Below are positions 44,603-54,261 of a DNA stretch of 64,000 nucleotides, in pieces. Below the pieces are notes generated by a model that did no database searches, was not told the DNA's origin, and worked only from the letters and a program-made list of their open reading frames with translations. The DNA comes from Paludibacter sp. 47-17 (GTDB lineage: Bacteria; Bacteroidota; Bacteroidia; Bacteroidales; Paludibacteraceae). Both the position numbers and the translations under genes were made by a program. Every line of letters begins with the position of its first letter. Position 1 is the stretch's first letter. The stretch covers positions 248,001 to 312,000 of the forward strand of contig MKVT01000020.1 in the NCBI GenBank assembly GCA_001898935.1. Direction: 5' to 3'.

Positions 44603-47281
44603 TTACAGTTCCTGGCCTAGTACAAAGTGGAACTGACTTCCGCTTTTCTGTCCGGTAGTGTTGGTGTCGAATCCGTATCCCCAGTCGATCCCCATCATAC
44701 CGAACATCGGTAAGAAAATACGTACCCCGATACCGGCTGCCCGTTTCAGGTTGAAGGGGTTGTAGTTGGCAATGCTGTTGAAGCTATTCCCCGCTTCCAG
44801 AAAGCCCAGAACGTAGATCGTTGCCGATTGTTCGAGCGATAAGGGATAACGCAGTTCGGCTGTGAATTTGTTGTACAGGTAGCCAATTCGCGTACGGCGT
44901 TGCGGGTCGTAGGGTACCAGCGAGTTCGACTCGTATCCGCGCATGGCTACATATTCGGTGCCATACGAAGTGTAGGCCGACATACCGTCGCCTCCCATAT
45001 TATAGGTTTCGTAAGGCGAACGGGCATTCGGGTTGTAGTGACCGAGGTAGCCAAACATTACGCGGGTCATAAGTATAAACTTCTCGTCGGGGGTGATCGG
45101 TGTAAATGTTTTACCCGAGAAGGTCCATTTGTGGTATTCGATCCATTTGTAGCGTTCCTGATTGGTCATGGCCGGATCGGTATAGTCTTTACCGTTCAAG
45201 GCCGAATAGGGGGGAGTGATTTTCAATCCCATCGAGAACGACGAACCACGCCGGGTATAAATCGGGTTAAATATCGAATTGCGACTCAGTGTAAGATTCA
45301 AACTGAAGTTGTTGTAATTCCCGTCGGTAAGCGGCGGCATGTATTGCCAATCGCTCAGCATAAACCGCTGGAACGACAATTCGCCGTAGAATGCAAAATA
45401 ATCGTCGGGCCAGTTCAACCGTTTACCATAGCCGATGGAAGCTCCCAGGGTGCGCATGTAACGGTTGGGGTCGGTTTCGTTTTGATACAAGGCCTGGTAG
45501 GCGCTGCTGTAATCCTGTCCGTAACCACTGCCGTATCCTCCATATCCACCGTACCCACCGTACCCACCATATCCACCGTATCCTCCATACCCGCCGTAGT
45601 TTCCGTAGGGATTCGAATAAAAGTTCGACATGCTTTCCCAAAAACGGTCGCTGACGCCCGTTTGAGCAGCATAATAGATGGATGCCGAAAGCGAATTGGG
45701 ACGTTTCCCGCCCAGCCAGGGTTCGAGGAACGATGCACTGAACGACGAATACGATTGTCCGTTGGTACGGGCATTAATCGAAAAGGTTTGCCCTTCACCC
45801 TGCGGAACAATGCGGTAAGTCTCGGGTTTGAATAAGTTCTGAATCGCGAAGTTGGAAAACTTCAATCCTACCGTACCCACGATACCTGTAGCCCCCCAAC
45901 CGGCCGAAAACTCAACCTGGTCGCTCCCCTTTGTTTCGAGTTCGTAGGCAATATCTACCGTTCCGCTCTCCATGTCGGGCTGAATATCGGGTTTGATTTT
46001 TTCCGGATCAAAATGCCCCATGCCGGCCAATTCGCGGTAGGTACGCATGATGTCGGATTGGCTGTACAATTGTCCGGGCTTGGTATAAAGCTCGCGGCGA
46101 ACCACATGTTCGTACACCCGCGTATTCCCTTTAATCTCGATTTTATTAATAGTGGCCTGTTTTCCTTCGTGAACCCGCATTTCGAAGTCGATGGAATCGT
46201 TCTCAATCAGCACTTCTACCGGATCGATCTGCGAGAATAAGTATCCGCGGTCCTGGTACAACTTGCTTACAGCCTCGTTCTCGTCGGTTTGAAGACGTTC
46301 CATCAGGTGTTTGTAGTTGTACACGTCTCCTTTCTTGATGTTCAATACCTGCGACAGGTACTCGTGAGGATAAATGGTGTTTCCTATCCATTTGATATTC
46401 CGGAAATAATACTTGTCACCTTCATCCACAGTGATATAAACAGCCACGTTTTTTTCGTCAATAGCCACCACGCTGTCGGTTACTATATACGCATCGCGAT
46501 AGCCTATTTCATTGTATTTGTCAATCAGCGCTATTTTGTCCTTGTCGTATTCTTCGCGAACAAATTTCTTGGTCCTGAAAAAGTTACGCCAGTTTCTGTC
46601 GTTGGTTTTTTTCATCGTCTTGTTGATCTGGTTGAACGACAAGGCCTTATTGCCCGTTATGACGATTTTCCCCACTTTGGTCTTTACTTTTTTGTCGACT
46701 TCAATATCCACAATCACGTGCCCCGTTTTTTCAGGATCGTTGCGCTGATATACAAAGGCATCCACGTTCATAAATCCTTTTTCTTCCAGGTATTTCTTAA
46801 TTACCGTTACAGCCCGGTCCGAAATATTGGGAGTGATCTGATTGCCTTCCACAATACCCAGGCGATCTTTTAATTCGTCGATTTCTCCTTTTTTAAGTCC
46901 GTTGTAGTTGATTTTTGAAACCTGAGGGCGCTGCCGTAACTGGATGTGCAGCCATATTTTACCATCCTCTATTTTGGTCGCAAATACTTTTACATCCGAA
47001 AATAAGCCCTGCTTCCAAAAACGTCGCACCACATCGGTGATGCCTTCGCCGGGTACGGTTATCATATCGCCCACCTGCAATCCGGAAAAACCGATCAATA
47101 CAAAATCTTCGTAATTGTCGGCGCCGGAAATGGTGATTTCGGCAATTTCAAGTTTTTGAGGCGTGGTGCCATAATCGATTTCAGTATAAACTACCGAGTC
47201 GGAGGCAGCGGTTTCCTGAGCAAACGAGTGTTGAAAAAGTAAACTGAGGAGAACAATCAGAATCGTTGGGTAATAATGCAT
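44603..47281 (-). CDS. bamA: Outer-membrane assembly factor BamA (Gly-Gly-Tyr insert in barrel)
   Basis: An 892-residue Omp85 protein: signal peptide (1-21), five POTRA domains (about 45-480) and a C-terminal 16-strand barrel with the VRGF-type motif replaced by AMRGYESNSL. It inserts beta-barrels into the outer membrane. At about residues 560-590 the barrel carries a tract of repeated Gly-Gly-Tyr (annotated separately), most likely in an extracellular loop. It is in the usual Bacteroidales order after uppS and DUF6089 and before two ompH genes. Confidence 0.95.
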   Translation of the reverse strand: MHYYPTILIVLLSLLFQHSFAQETAASDSVVYTEIDYGTTPQKLEIAEITISGADNYEDFVLIGFSGLQVGDMITVPGEGITDVVRRFWKQGLFSDVKVFATKIEDGKIWLHIQLRQRPQVSKINYNGLKKGEIDELKDRLGIVEGNQITPNISDRAVTVIKKYLEEKGFMNVDAFVYQRNDPEKTGHVIVDIEVDKKVKTKVGKIVITGNKALSFNQINKTMKKTNDRNWRNFFRTKKFVREEYDKDKIALIDKYNEIGYRDAYIVTDSVVAIDEKNVAVYITVDEGDKYYFRNIKWIGNTIYPHEYLSQVLNIKKGDVYNYKHLMERLQTDENEAVSKLYQDRGYLFSQIDPVEVLIENDSIDFEMRVHEGKQATINKIEIKGNTRVYEHVVRRELYTKPGQLYSQSDIMRTYRELAGMGHFDPEKIKPDIQPDMESGTVDIAYELETKGSDQVEFSAGWGATGIVGTVGLKFSNFAIQNLFKPETYRIVPQGEGQTFSINARTNGQSYSSFSASFLEPWLGGKRPNSLSASIYYAAQTGVSDRFWESMSNFYSNPYGNYGGYGGYGGYGGYGGYGGYGGYGSGYGQDYSSAYQALYQNETDPNRYMRTLGASIGYGKRLNWPDDYFAFYGELSFQRFMLSDWQYMPPLTDGNYNNFSLNLTLSRNSIFNPIYTRRGSSFSMGLKITPPYSALNGKDYTDPAMTNQERYKWIEYHKWTFSGKTFTPITPDEKFILMTRVMFGYLGHYNPNARSPYETYNMGGDGMSAYTSYGTEYVAMRGYESNSLVPYDPQRRTRIGYLYNKFTAELRYPLSLEQSATIYVLGFLEAGNSFNSIANYNPFNLKRAAGIGVRIFLPMFGMMGIDWGYGFDTNTTGQKSGSQFHFVLGQEL
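45531..45593 (-). repeat. Nine-nt tandem repeat coding Gly-Gly-Tyr in bamA
   Basis: Seven 9-nt units of the type CCRTAYCCN (plus strand), differing only at synonymous positions; together they code a run of Gly-Gly-Tyr in BamA, with Tyr-Gly-rich flanks on both sides. The exact unit CCGTACCCA occurs twice in a row, so slippage can change the length. Confidence 0.85.
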
Positions 47282-47309
47282 ATAAGATGTATAAGCTCTT
47301 TGTTACTAG

Positions 47310-48035
47310 TTATTTGCCAAATCTCCGGTCGCGCGACTGAAACGAAAGAATAGCATTGAAAAATTCTTCTTCCCTGAAATCGGGCCAATGGGTATGTGTG
47401 AAGTATAATTCGCAATAAGCGATTTGCCAAAGCAGAAAATTGCTGATGCGAATTTCACCGCTGGTGCGTATCAACAGGTCGGGATCGGGAATCGACCGGG
47501 TCGTCATATAGGATGAAATGAGTTCATCGGTAATGTCGCCGGGATTTATTTTTCCTTCTTTTACATCGGCTGCGATTTTTTGGGTAGCATTGCGGATTTC
47601 CCAGCGCGATGAGTAGCTCAGCGCCAATACAAGACTCAATCCCGTATTTCCGGCAGTCTGCTCGGTACAGTCGAGCAGCTTCTTACGCGTTTTTTCGGGC
47701 AAGCGGTTGATGTCGCCTATCGTTAGTAAGCGGATATTGTTTTTTTGCAGGGTGGGCGTTTCCTTCTCGATGGCATCGACCAGTAAATCCATTAATGCAT
47801 CTACTTCTTCGGCCGGCCGTCCCCAGTTTTCGGTCGAAAAGGCATACAGGGTGAGGTATTTCACTCCCAACCCGGCAGCCGCTTCGGTTACGGCTCGCAC
47901 CGATTCAACCCCGTTTTTATGGCCGAACACACGGGCTTCCCCTTTTTCTTTCGCCCATCGCCCGTTGCCATCCATGATGATGGCAATGTGAACCGGTAAG
48001 CGTTCTTTATCTATTTTATCTTTGTTCGACGACAT
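47310..48035 (-). CDS. uppS: Isoprenyl transferase (undecaprenyl diphosphate synthase)
   Basis: A 241-residue cis-prenyltransferase: [15 protein letters not shown] with the Mg-binding Asp22, [12 protein letters not shown], and the C-terminal [20 protein letters not shown](I)AY motif. It makes the C55 lipid carrier for peptidoglycan and LPS. It is 21 nt after the DUF6089 gene and 28 nt before bamA. Confidence 0.97.
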   Translation of the reverse strand: MSSNKDKIDKERLPVHIAIIMDGNGRWAKEKGEARVFGHKNGVESVRAVTEAAAGLGVKYLTLYAFSTENWGRPAEEVDALMDLLVDAIEKETPTLQKNNIRLLTIGDINRLPEKTRKKLLDCTEQTAGNTGLSLVLALSYSSRWEIRNATQKIAADVKEGKINPGDITDELISSYMTTRSIPDPDLLIRTSGEIRISNFLLWQIAYCELYFTHTHWPDFREEEFFNAILSFQSRDRRFGK

Positions 48036-48056
48036 TTAATCGATCTGTTATATTTC

Positions 48057-48746
48057 TCACTGATAATTCTGACAATCGCAATCGCGTTGAGTTAAGCCAA
48101 CGCTGAAGCCTATACTAAAACCTCCCAGACCATCACGATTCAAGCGGTTGCTTCCGTTCAGCCGGAATGGATCGTTTAATTCGTCCCTGCCTTCCACCCG
48201 GTCGGAACCGGTAATCAGCCGGTGTGTCCACTTTGCATTCAGGTGCAGTCGCGGAGTCAATCTGATCTTAACTCCCAACCCGAACGGAATGGTTGCTCCG
48301 AACGCGTAATTCCCGTCAGGCTCCTGAAATCCGAAGGCTCCCAGGCCTCCGAAAATATAGGGAGTTATATTGCTGCTATACATTACATGCTCCAGGTAAC
48401 CGTAATCGAAAAAGTTAAAGGCCATCGTCAGGTCGGCAAAGTTAACCTGATGATTTAATTTAAACGTTTCGGGGAATAAGGCGGGAAAAGCGCTCCCGTA
48501 TTCGCCTCCGGTCGTTGTCCGGTGGAAATCGGCATGTAGTGCAATCCGCTGATTGAACACATAGCGTAAAGTAAGTCCCCAATCCTGCTTCATACCGGCC
48601 AGCATTTTCTTATCTACATCGCCTATGAAATAAGAAGCCCCGCCGTACGCTCCGGCCTCGGTAGTGTAGATCACCTGAGCCGAAACCGAAAATATTCCCG
48701 AGAATAAAATAACCAATACCAGATTGTACCTTAATAGTCGCACCAT
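48057..48746 (-). CDS. DUF6089 family outer-membrane beta-barrel protein
   Basis: A 229-residue exported barrel protein with signal peptide VRLLRYNLVLVILFSGIFSVSA and the typical EAGAYGGASYFIGD opening; C-terminal GGFSIGFSVGLTQRDCDCQNY. ATG 48746 is used; the frame continues to a TTG at 48770 that does not improve the signal peptide. It has a conserved place just before uppS-bamA in Bacteroidales; role unknown. Confidence 0.85.
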   Translation of the reverse strand: MVRLLRYNLVLVILFSGIFSVSAQVIYTTEAGAYGGASYFIGDVDKKMLAGMKQDWGLTLRYVFNQRIALHADFHRTTTGGEYGSAFPALFPETFKLNHQVNFADLTMAFNFFDYGYLEHVMYSSNITPYIFGGLGAFGFQEPDGNYAFGATIPFGLGVKIRLTPRLHLNAKWTHRLITGSDRVEGRDELNDPFRLNGSNRLNRDGLGGFSIGFSVGLTQRDCDCQNYQ

Positions 48747-48825
48747 TGTATGCTTAAAACTTGGTTTCAAAAGGTATTAACGGCATTCTTTCCATTTAAG
48801 TATCCATCGTCGCGTAAAGCAGCAA

Positions 48826-48855
48826 CAAAAGTAATGATTATCTTTTAATGTGAAA
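48826..48855 (-). promoter_or_regulatory. Putative promoter of the DUF6089-uppS-bamA operon
   Basis: Minus-strand TTTC (48855-48852), 18 nt, then TACTTTTG (48833-48826), 80 nt before ATG 48746; near-consensus. Confidence 0.5.
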
Positions 48856-48925
48856 AGATTAACTGGTTTGCAGTCATTTAATTTAACAAATTATTGCATA
48901 AACAAGAGCTTCTTATCCAGCATGT

Positions 48926-49345
48926 TTAAAGGGTGTAAAATAGTTGCAGCGCCTCGTTCTCGAGCTGAGTCATGGCCGCACGAAGTTCCGGAGTGCCGTC
49001 GTCGTACCCGCACAGGTGCAGAACACCGTGAATAATCACCCGGTGCAATTCCTGTTCGAAGTTGGTGTTGAATTGAATGGAGTTGGTTGCAACGGTGTCG
49101 ACACTGATAACCAGATCGCCCGAAATGACCGATCCCGTAGAATAATCGAAGGTAATGATGTCGGTATAATAATCGTGCTGAAGGTATTGCTGGTTCACTT
49201 CGAGTATTTTTTCGTCGTCGCAAAACATAAAAGTAATATCGCCGGCAGTTTTTCCCTGCCAGGCAGCCACCTTCCGGATCCAGGCTCTTACCATACCCTC
49301 GTTCAGTTCGGGTAAATCGGTCCGTTCGTTTGTAAATTGTATCAT
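48926..49345 (-). CDS. ybeY: rRNA maturation endoribonuclease YbeY
   Basis: A 139-residue YbeY. The zinc motif reads HGVLHLCGYDD; the two first histidines are present, while the third position is Asp instead of His, a variation also seen in Bacteroidota. It acts in 16S rRNA 3' maturation and ribosome quality control. ATG 49345 (MIQFTNERTDLP) is preferred over an upstream frame reaching 49402, which overlaps the spore-maturation-type gene. Confidence 0.92.
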   Translation of the reverse strand: MIQFTNERTDLPELNEGMVRAWIRKVAAWQGKTAGDITFMFCDDEKILEVNQQYLQHDYYTDIITFDYSTGSVISGDLVISVDTVATNSIQFNTNFEQELHRVIIHGVLHLCGYDDGTPELRAAMTQLENEALQLFYTL

Positions 49346-49364
49346 AGAAATTGTTATTACGTAA

Positions 49365-50597
49365 TCAGAAAAAGAAAATATATCCCACCACAACAGCCGC
49401 AATGATGCCTGCCAGGTCGGCCAGCAATCCGCATCCCAGAGCGTACCGCGAATTCTTGATGCCTACCGAACCGAAATATACCGCTAAAACATAAAAAGTG
49501 GTTTCGGTCGATCCTTGAATGATACTCGTAAGCCTTCCTACGAACGAATCGGCGCCAAATGTCTTCATCGCATCTATCATCATTCCCCGGGCACCGCTGC
49601 CGCTCAGCGGTTTCATCAGGGCGGTAGGCAATGCATCCACAAAATCGCTGTTCATCCCCGATGCTTCCACCAGCCAGCGAATACCGTCCACGATCATGGT
49701 CATGGCGCCTGAAGTCCGAAACAAACCGATGGCCACCAGGATGCCTATCATGTAAGGTATAATCCCTATCGCAACGTTAAATCCTTCTTTTGCCCCCTCG
49801 ATAAACGATTCAAATACATTGATTCTTCTGATCATGGCCATCACTACAAACGACACGATGATCGACAACAGAATAAATGCTGCCGCAAAATTGGACCATT
49901 GTGCCATTTCTTCGCGTGGTAATTTGCTGATGAGGTGCATCAGTCCCAGTATACCACCGGTTAATCCCGTAAGGGTAAGCAGGATGGCTTTTTGAAACAG
50001 GTTTATTTTTTGGATCAGGGCAACCGAAACAAAGCCCACCAGCGTCGAGAAAAAAGTAGCAAGCAGAATCGGCAGAAAGATATCCGACGGGTTGGCTGCT
50101 CCCATCTGAGCCCGGTATACCATGATGCTTACCGGTATCAGTGTTAGTCCCGAAGTGTTGAGCACCAGAAACATGATCATCGGATTGGAAGCTTTTTCCT
50201 TTTCCGGATTCAGTTCCTGAAGTTCTTTCATGGCTTTCAGTCCCATAGGGGTTGCTGCATTGTCGAGCCCCAGCATATTGGCCGATATATTCATGAAAAT
50301 ACTCCCCATAGCCGGGTGGTTTTTCGGAATCCCGGGGAAGATTTTCGAGAAAAAAGGTGCGACAATACGCGAAAAAAAGGCAATTACTCCACCGTTTTCT
50401 CCGATTTTCATGATGCCCAGCCAGAGCGATAATACGCCGGTGAGCCCCAGTGAGATTTCAAATCCGGTTTTGGCAGAGTCAAAGGTGGAGTTGAGTAAGT
50501 CGGTGAAAATTACCGGATTGCCAAAAAAAATCCATTGAATGCATGCAATTACAAAGGCAATCAGCAAAAAACCTATCCAGATGTAGTTTAAAATCAT
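49365..50597 (-). CDS. Spore maturation (SpmA-SpmB fusion) / nucleoside-recognition membrane protein
   Basis: A 410-residue inner-membrane protein with about ten hydrophobic helices that joins SpmA-like (NISANMLGLDNAATPMG) and SpmB-like (IIPYMIGILVAIGLFR ... STETTFYVLAVYFGSV) halves, both 'nucleoside recognition' domains. Such fusions are common in non-sporulating Bacteroidota; transport is likely but the substrate is unknown. ATG 50597 is used instead of a TTG at 50609. ybeY begins 19 nt downstream. Confidence 0.88.
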   Translation of the reverse strand: MILNYIWIGFLLIAFVIACIQWIFFGNPVIFTDLLNSTFDSAKTGFEISLGLTGVLSLWLGIMKIGENGGVIAFFSRIVAPFFSKIFPGIPKNHPAMGSIFMNISANMLGLDNAATPMGLKAMKELQELNPEKEKASNPMIMFLVLNTSGLTLIPVSIMVYRAQMGAANPSDIFLPILLATFFSTLVGFVSVALIQKINLFQKAILLTLTGLTGGILGLMHLISKLPREEMAQWSNFAAAFILLSIIVSFVVMAMIRRINVFESFIEGAKEGFNVAIGIIPYMIGILVAIGLFRTSGAMTMIVDGIRWLVEASGMNSDFVDALPTALMKPLSGSGARGMMIDAMKTFGADSFVGRLTSIIQGSTETTFYVLAVYFGSVGIKNSRYALGCGLLADLAGIIAAVVVGYIFFF

Positions 50598-50624
50598 TGT
50601 GTAGTGCAATTATGCTTTCAGGGG

Positions 50625-50657
50625 CAAAGGTACATCAAAATTTCAAAATAAAACAAA
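50625..50657 (-). promoter_or_regulatory. Bacteroidota-type promoter for the spm-like gene and ybeY
   Basis: Minus-strand TTTG (50657-50654), 21 nt, TACCTTTG (50632-50625), 28 nt before ATG 50597. Confidence 0.6.
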
Positions 50658-50732
50658 CCGGCGTTAAACCTTTGAACGTGCCCGCAGTCTAACCGGGGAT
50701 GTTTTTTTTGGAACGTAATTTTTTATAATTCG

Positions 50733-53597
50733 ATGAAGAAGATTTTTCTCAGCTTGTTGCTTTTGGTTGCGGTTGGTACATCGGCTGTTGCCCAACGTTC
50801 GGTTCAGTCCACCGTGTTTGATGCCAAAAATGGGATGCCCCTCGAAATGGCTACGGTTCGTTTGCTGAAGGCTGCCGATTCGACCCTGGTGCAGGGTGCC
50901 CAGACCAATACGAATGGTTACTTCAGTTTGCCGGGGATACGTCCGGGAAATTATATTCTGATCGTGAGTTCGGTGGGCTATGTGGAGCATCGTGAAAATA
51001 TAAACATGGAACGCCGGGATGTGATCGTTAAGAATATTCAACTGAAAGAAGATGCTAAATTGCTGAAGGAAGTGGAGGTGAAAGGCACTGCTGCTCAGTT
51101 GGTGGTGAAAGGCGATACCTTGGAGTACAATGCGACGGCATTTAAGGTGCAGGAAAATGCGGTGGTGGAAGATCTGTTGAAACGCTTACCGGGAGTCGAG
51201 ATCACTTCGGACGGGAAGATTACGGTGAACGGCCAGGAGGTGAAAAGAATCAGGGTGGATGGTAAGCGTTTTTTTGACGGCGACGCCGAGATGGCCACGA
51301 AGAATATTCCTGCCGAGATGATCGAAAAAATACAGGTGTTGGAACAAAAATCGGATATGGCTCAGTTAACCGGATTTGAAGACGGAGATACCGAACGTAT
51401 TATCAACCTTACCACCAAATCGAACCGCCGGCAGGGTGTGTTCGGAAATGTTGCCGGCGGATTGGGACTCGATACGCAGCAGAAAGTGCGCTACGATGCC
51501 AATGCCAATCTGAATATCATGCAGGGCGATGCGCAAACGGCGATAGTGGCCGGCGCCAACAACCTGAATGTGTCGCGCAGCCGGCGTGGTCGTGGCGGCT
51601 GGGGCGCCAACAACGGTATCACCGAAACACAAAACATAGGGGTAAATAATAATACGATTGTAAATGAGAAGTTTAAAATAGGAGGCGACGGATCGTTCAA
51701 TCACTCCAACAATTTCAGCGAAACCCAAAGCACGAAGGAAAGTTACCTGAGCGGTTCGGTATTCAACGATTCGACCTACAGCACTTCGCGCAGCGATAAT
51801 TACGAAGCCAATATGCGGCTGGAGGCCGAGTGGAAAATCGATACCCTCACTACCTTGATTCTTCAGCCCAATATGAATTACAATTACGGTACCTCCGATA
51901 GTTTCCGCGATTACGAATACCTGCAGGATGGCGATACCACCAGCTATGGATTGTCGCGTTATTTTACCTATAGCAATTCGCTTTCGGGTGGTTTGAGGGC
52001 CATCGTCAACCGTAAATCGGCCACCAAACGCGGCCGTAGTCTTACTGCTAATGTGTATGCCGGCTTATCGCAGAGCGACAGCGAGAATTTCAACTATTCG
52101 ACCAAGACTTCGTTACGGGTTTCACCCGATCCGGGGATTATCAACCAATACACCAACAACACTTCCGACCGGTATAATTTCGATGCTCGTGTTTCATTCG
52201 TGGAGCCGCTCTGGAATATTAAGAATATGCTGGAAGCTTCGGTAGCATTTAGTTCAACCAGCCAGACCAGTGTAAAAGACCAGTATGCTTCGGACGATCT
52301 TATGGCCTATTACAACCAGAATCCCGACGATTATACCACCTATGTGGACGAATACAGCAACAATTTTAAAAATATATTCTTCCGCGAAACCATGGAGCTT
52401 AATTACCGGTATACCGAACCGACGTACAACCTGATGCTGGGTATCAAAGGTGAGCCTTCGCAAACCCATAGTATCACGTATTATGGCAACGGCGATATCC
52501 GTGATGTTCGCAACAATGTGGTTAATTTTGCCCCCAACGGACGTTTCCAGTATAATTTCGGAAAAAAGCAGTTTATGCGGTTAGATTATAGGGGTAATAC
52601 GGTACAACCCTCCATCAACCAGCTGCAACCGGTAAAAAACAACTCGAATCAGATGCAGGAAACCGTTGGAAATCCGGCCTTAAATCCGGCTTTTTCCAAT
52701 TATTTCAGGTTGATGTACAGTACATTCAACGATAAAACCTTTTCGTCGTTCAGTACCTGGTTGTCGGCCAATTATTCGAAAGACGATATGGTAACCAATC
52801 GTATCTACGATAATACGGGTAAACAATACACGCAAACCATCAATACCGACCAGACTCCTGTTTCCTTCAACGGAAACATTATGTTCAACACGCCGATCAT
52901 TCAGAAACGCCTGCATTTTAATACGAGTACGAGTGGCGGGTACAATACCAGCTACGGATATACTTCGCGGGGAATGGGGGTGATTGTAATCGACGAAGAA
53001 ACGCCGCTGCCCTTGGGAGATCTTAGCTATACCCGTCGGTATAATGCACAGGAGCAGATTTCGCTGACTTTCACGCACGATGTGATAGAGTTGGGAGCCA
53101 TGGGGCAGTTCCGTTATTCCAATTCGCTCAACAACCTGAGTTCGAACCTTACCCAAACCTACGACTGGACCGGGCGCGGAAATATAGTGATACGGCTGCC
53201 TTACGATATTACCTTGAGCAGCGATATTAATTATTCCAACCGCCGGGGGTATTCCAGCTTCGACCAGAGTGAACTGATGTGGAATGCGTCCATCGATAAA
53301 TCGTTGTTTAAAAACAATGGGGTGTTGTCCATCCGGTGGAGGGATATCCTGCAGCAGCAATTAAATATCCGCCAGACTGTGGGCGATAACTCGGTATCGT
53401 TTACCAAATACAATACATTGACTTCGTACTTCCTGGTAAGTTTCAGTTATCGTATCCGTAAATTTTCGGGGGTCAGCGAGTCGGATTTCAGAGGCGGCGA
53501 TAATCGTTTTGGGCCGGGTATGCGTCCTCCGGGAAGCGGAGGCGGCCGGGGCGGCCGGGGTGGAGGGTCGATGCCCGATACGCCGCCGATGTTTTAA
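50733..53597 (+). CDS. Outer-membrane beta-barrel protein with carboxypeptidase-like regulatory domain
   Basis: A 954-residue TonB-receptor-like protein: signal peptide (1-20), carboxypeptidase regulatory-like domain (about 25-105, DAKNGMPLEMATVRLL ... GYFSLPGIRPGNYIL), a plug-like domain (about 115-215, AVVEDLLKRLPGVEI ... VDGKRFF) and a large barrel. It has no SusC TonB box or SusD partner, fitting the OMP_b-brl_3 group. It ends in a Gly/Arg/Pro-rich tail (FGPGMRPPGSGGGRGGRGG) that is unusual for a barrel C terminus. Ligand unknown; monocistronic. Confidence 0.86.
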   Translation: MKKIFLSLLLLVAVGTSAVAQRSVQSTVFDAKNGMPLEMATVRLLKAADSTLVQGAQTNTNGYFSLPGIRPGNYILIVSSVGYVEHRENINMERRDVIVKNIQLKEDAKLLKEVEVKGTAAQLVVKGDTLEYNATAFKVQENAVVEDLLKRLPGVEITSDGKITVNGQEVKRIRVDGKRFFDGDAEMATKNIPAEMIEKIQVLEQKSDMAQLTGFEDGDTERIINLTTKSNRRQGVFGNVAGGLGLDTQQKVRYDANANLNIMQGDAQTAIVAGANNLNVSRSRRGRGGWGANNGITETQNIGVNNNTIVNEKFKIGGDGSFNHSNNFSETQSTKESYLSGSVFNDSTYSTSRSDNYEANMRLEAEWKIDTLTTLILQPNMNYNYGTSDSFRDYEYLQDGDTTSYGLSRYFTYSNSLSGGLRAIVNRKSATKRGRSLTANVYAGLSQSDSENFNYSTKTSLRVSPDPGIINQYTNNTSDRYNFDARVSFVEPLWNIKNMLEASVAFSSTSQTSVKDQYASDDLMAYYNQNPDDYTTYVDEYSNNFKNIFFRETMELNYRYTEPTYNLMLGIKGEPSQTHSITYYGNGDIRDVRNNVVNFAPNGRFQYNFGKKQFMRLDYRGNTVQPSINQLQPVKNNSNQMQETVGNPALNPAFSNYFRLMYSTFNDKTFSSFSTWLSANYSKDDMVTNRIYDNTGKQYTQTINTDQTPVSFNGNIMFNTPIIQKRLHFNTSTSGGYNTSYGYTSRGMGVIVIDEETPLPLGDLSYTRRYNAQEQISLTFTHDVIELGAMGQFRYSNSLNNLSSNLTQTYDWTGRGNIVIRLPYDITLSSDINYSNRRGYSSFDQSELMWNASIDKSLFKNNGVLSIRWRDILQQQLNIRQTVGDNSVSFTKYNTLTSYFLVSFSYRIRKFSGVSESDFRGGDNRFGPGMRPPGSGGGRGGRGGGSMPDTPPMF

Positions 53598-53602
53598 GCC
53601 AT

Positions 53603-53645
53603 AAAAAAAGGTGGATGACTGCTCTTGGGTCATCCACCTTTTTTA
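53603..53645. terminator. Bidirectional terminator between the barrel gene and lrp
   Basis: GGTGGATGAC (53610-53619) pairs with GTCATCCACC (53629-53638), with flanking A-run and T-run. Confidence 0.9.
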
Positions 53646-54149
53646 TTCGTTTGTGTCGACATCTTCGTCGGCCGGCAGAGCATCGAATACCGAGAGTTGC
53701 CGGTTGAATACTTCATCGAGCGAAATCTGGAAGGTTTCGGTGTGCGAAATGCCCTGTATTCCCGTAATCCGTTCGATAATAACCTGAAAAAGATGTTTGT
53801 TGTCGCGGGCATAAATCTTTACAAACAACGAATATTTCCCGGTCGAAAAATGACATTCCACAATCTCGGGGATCTGGCGCAATTCTTCGGCAATCCGGGC
53901 AAAGGCCTTATTGTCGTTGAGTGTGATTCCGATAAACGCACAGGTCTGATAACCAACTTTGTAATTGTCGATTATAAATTCGGAACCTTTGATAATACCG
54001 GTGTTTTTCAGTTTTTGTATGCGTTGGTGAATGGCTGCTCCCGATACATTACATTCCCGGGCAACTTCGAGAAACGGAATCCGGGCATCCTGGGCAATGA
54101 GTTGTAAAATTTTTTTGTCCAGATCATCGATGCGGTGTGGTTGTGGCAT
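53643..54149 (-). CDS. Lrp/AsnC family transcriptional regulator
   Basis: A 168-residue feast/famine regulator: HTH (IDDLDKKILQLIAQDARIPFLEVARECNVSGAAIHQRIQKL) and a C-terminal RAM/Lrp ligand domain (about 70-150). It has a short acidic tail (LPADEDVDTNE). Such proteins sense amino acids and often control their own promoter. It is monocistronic; its promoter is flanked by an inverted repeat noted separately. Confidence 0.94.
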   Translation of the reverse strand: MPQPHRIDDLDKKILQLIAQDARIPFLEVARECNVSGAAIHQRIQKLKNTGIIKGSEFIIDNYKVGYQTCAFIGITLNDNKAFARIAEELRQIPEIVECHFSTGKYSLFVKIYARDNKHLFQVIIERITGIQGISHTETFQISLDEVFNRQLSVFDALPADEDVDTNE

Positions 54150-54164
54150 ACGGCTTAATTTTGA

Positions 54165-54232
54165 ATATTCGCTTTTAGATTTTAATTATTGCCGCAAATA
54201 TAGTTAATAATTTTGTATTATACTGCGAATAT
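54165..54232 (-). promoter_or_regulatory. lrp promoter with flanking inverted repeats (candidate operators)
   Basis: TATATTTG (54202-54195, minus) is a -7 element for lrp. ATATTCGC at 54165-54172 and GCGAATAT at 54225-54232 form an exact 8-bp inverted repeat around it; GAATATTC at 54163-54170 is itself a palindrome. This suits autoregulation by the Lrp protein. Confidence 0.4.
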
Positions 54233-54261
54233 GTGTTATTTTGAAAGCCGGGATGTGTTTT

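Noticed and set aside
45531-45593. CRISPR-like array
   Set aside because: The units are 9 nt, contiguous, in frame and inside bamA, with no spacers.
48926-49345. Inactive YbeY because the third zinc His is Asp
   Set aside because: The same change is seen in Bacteroidota YbeY, so it is probably lineage-typical.
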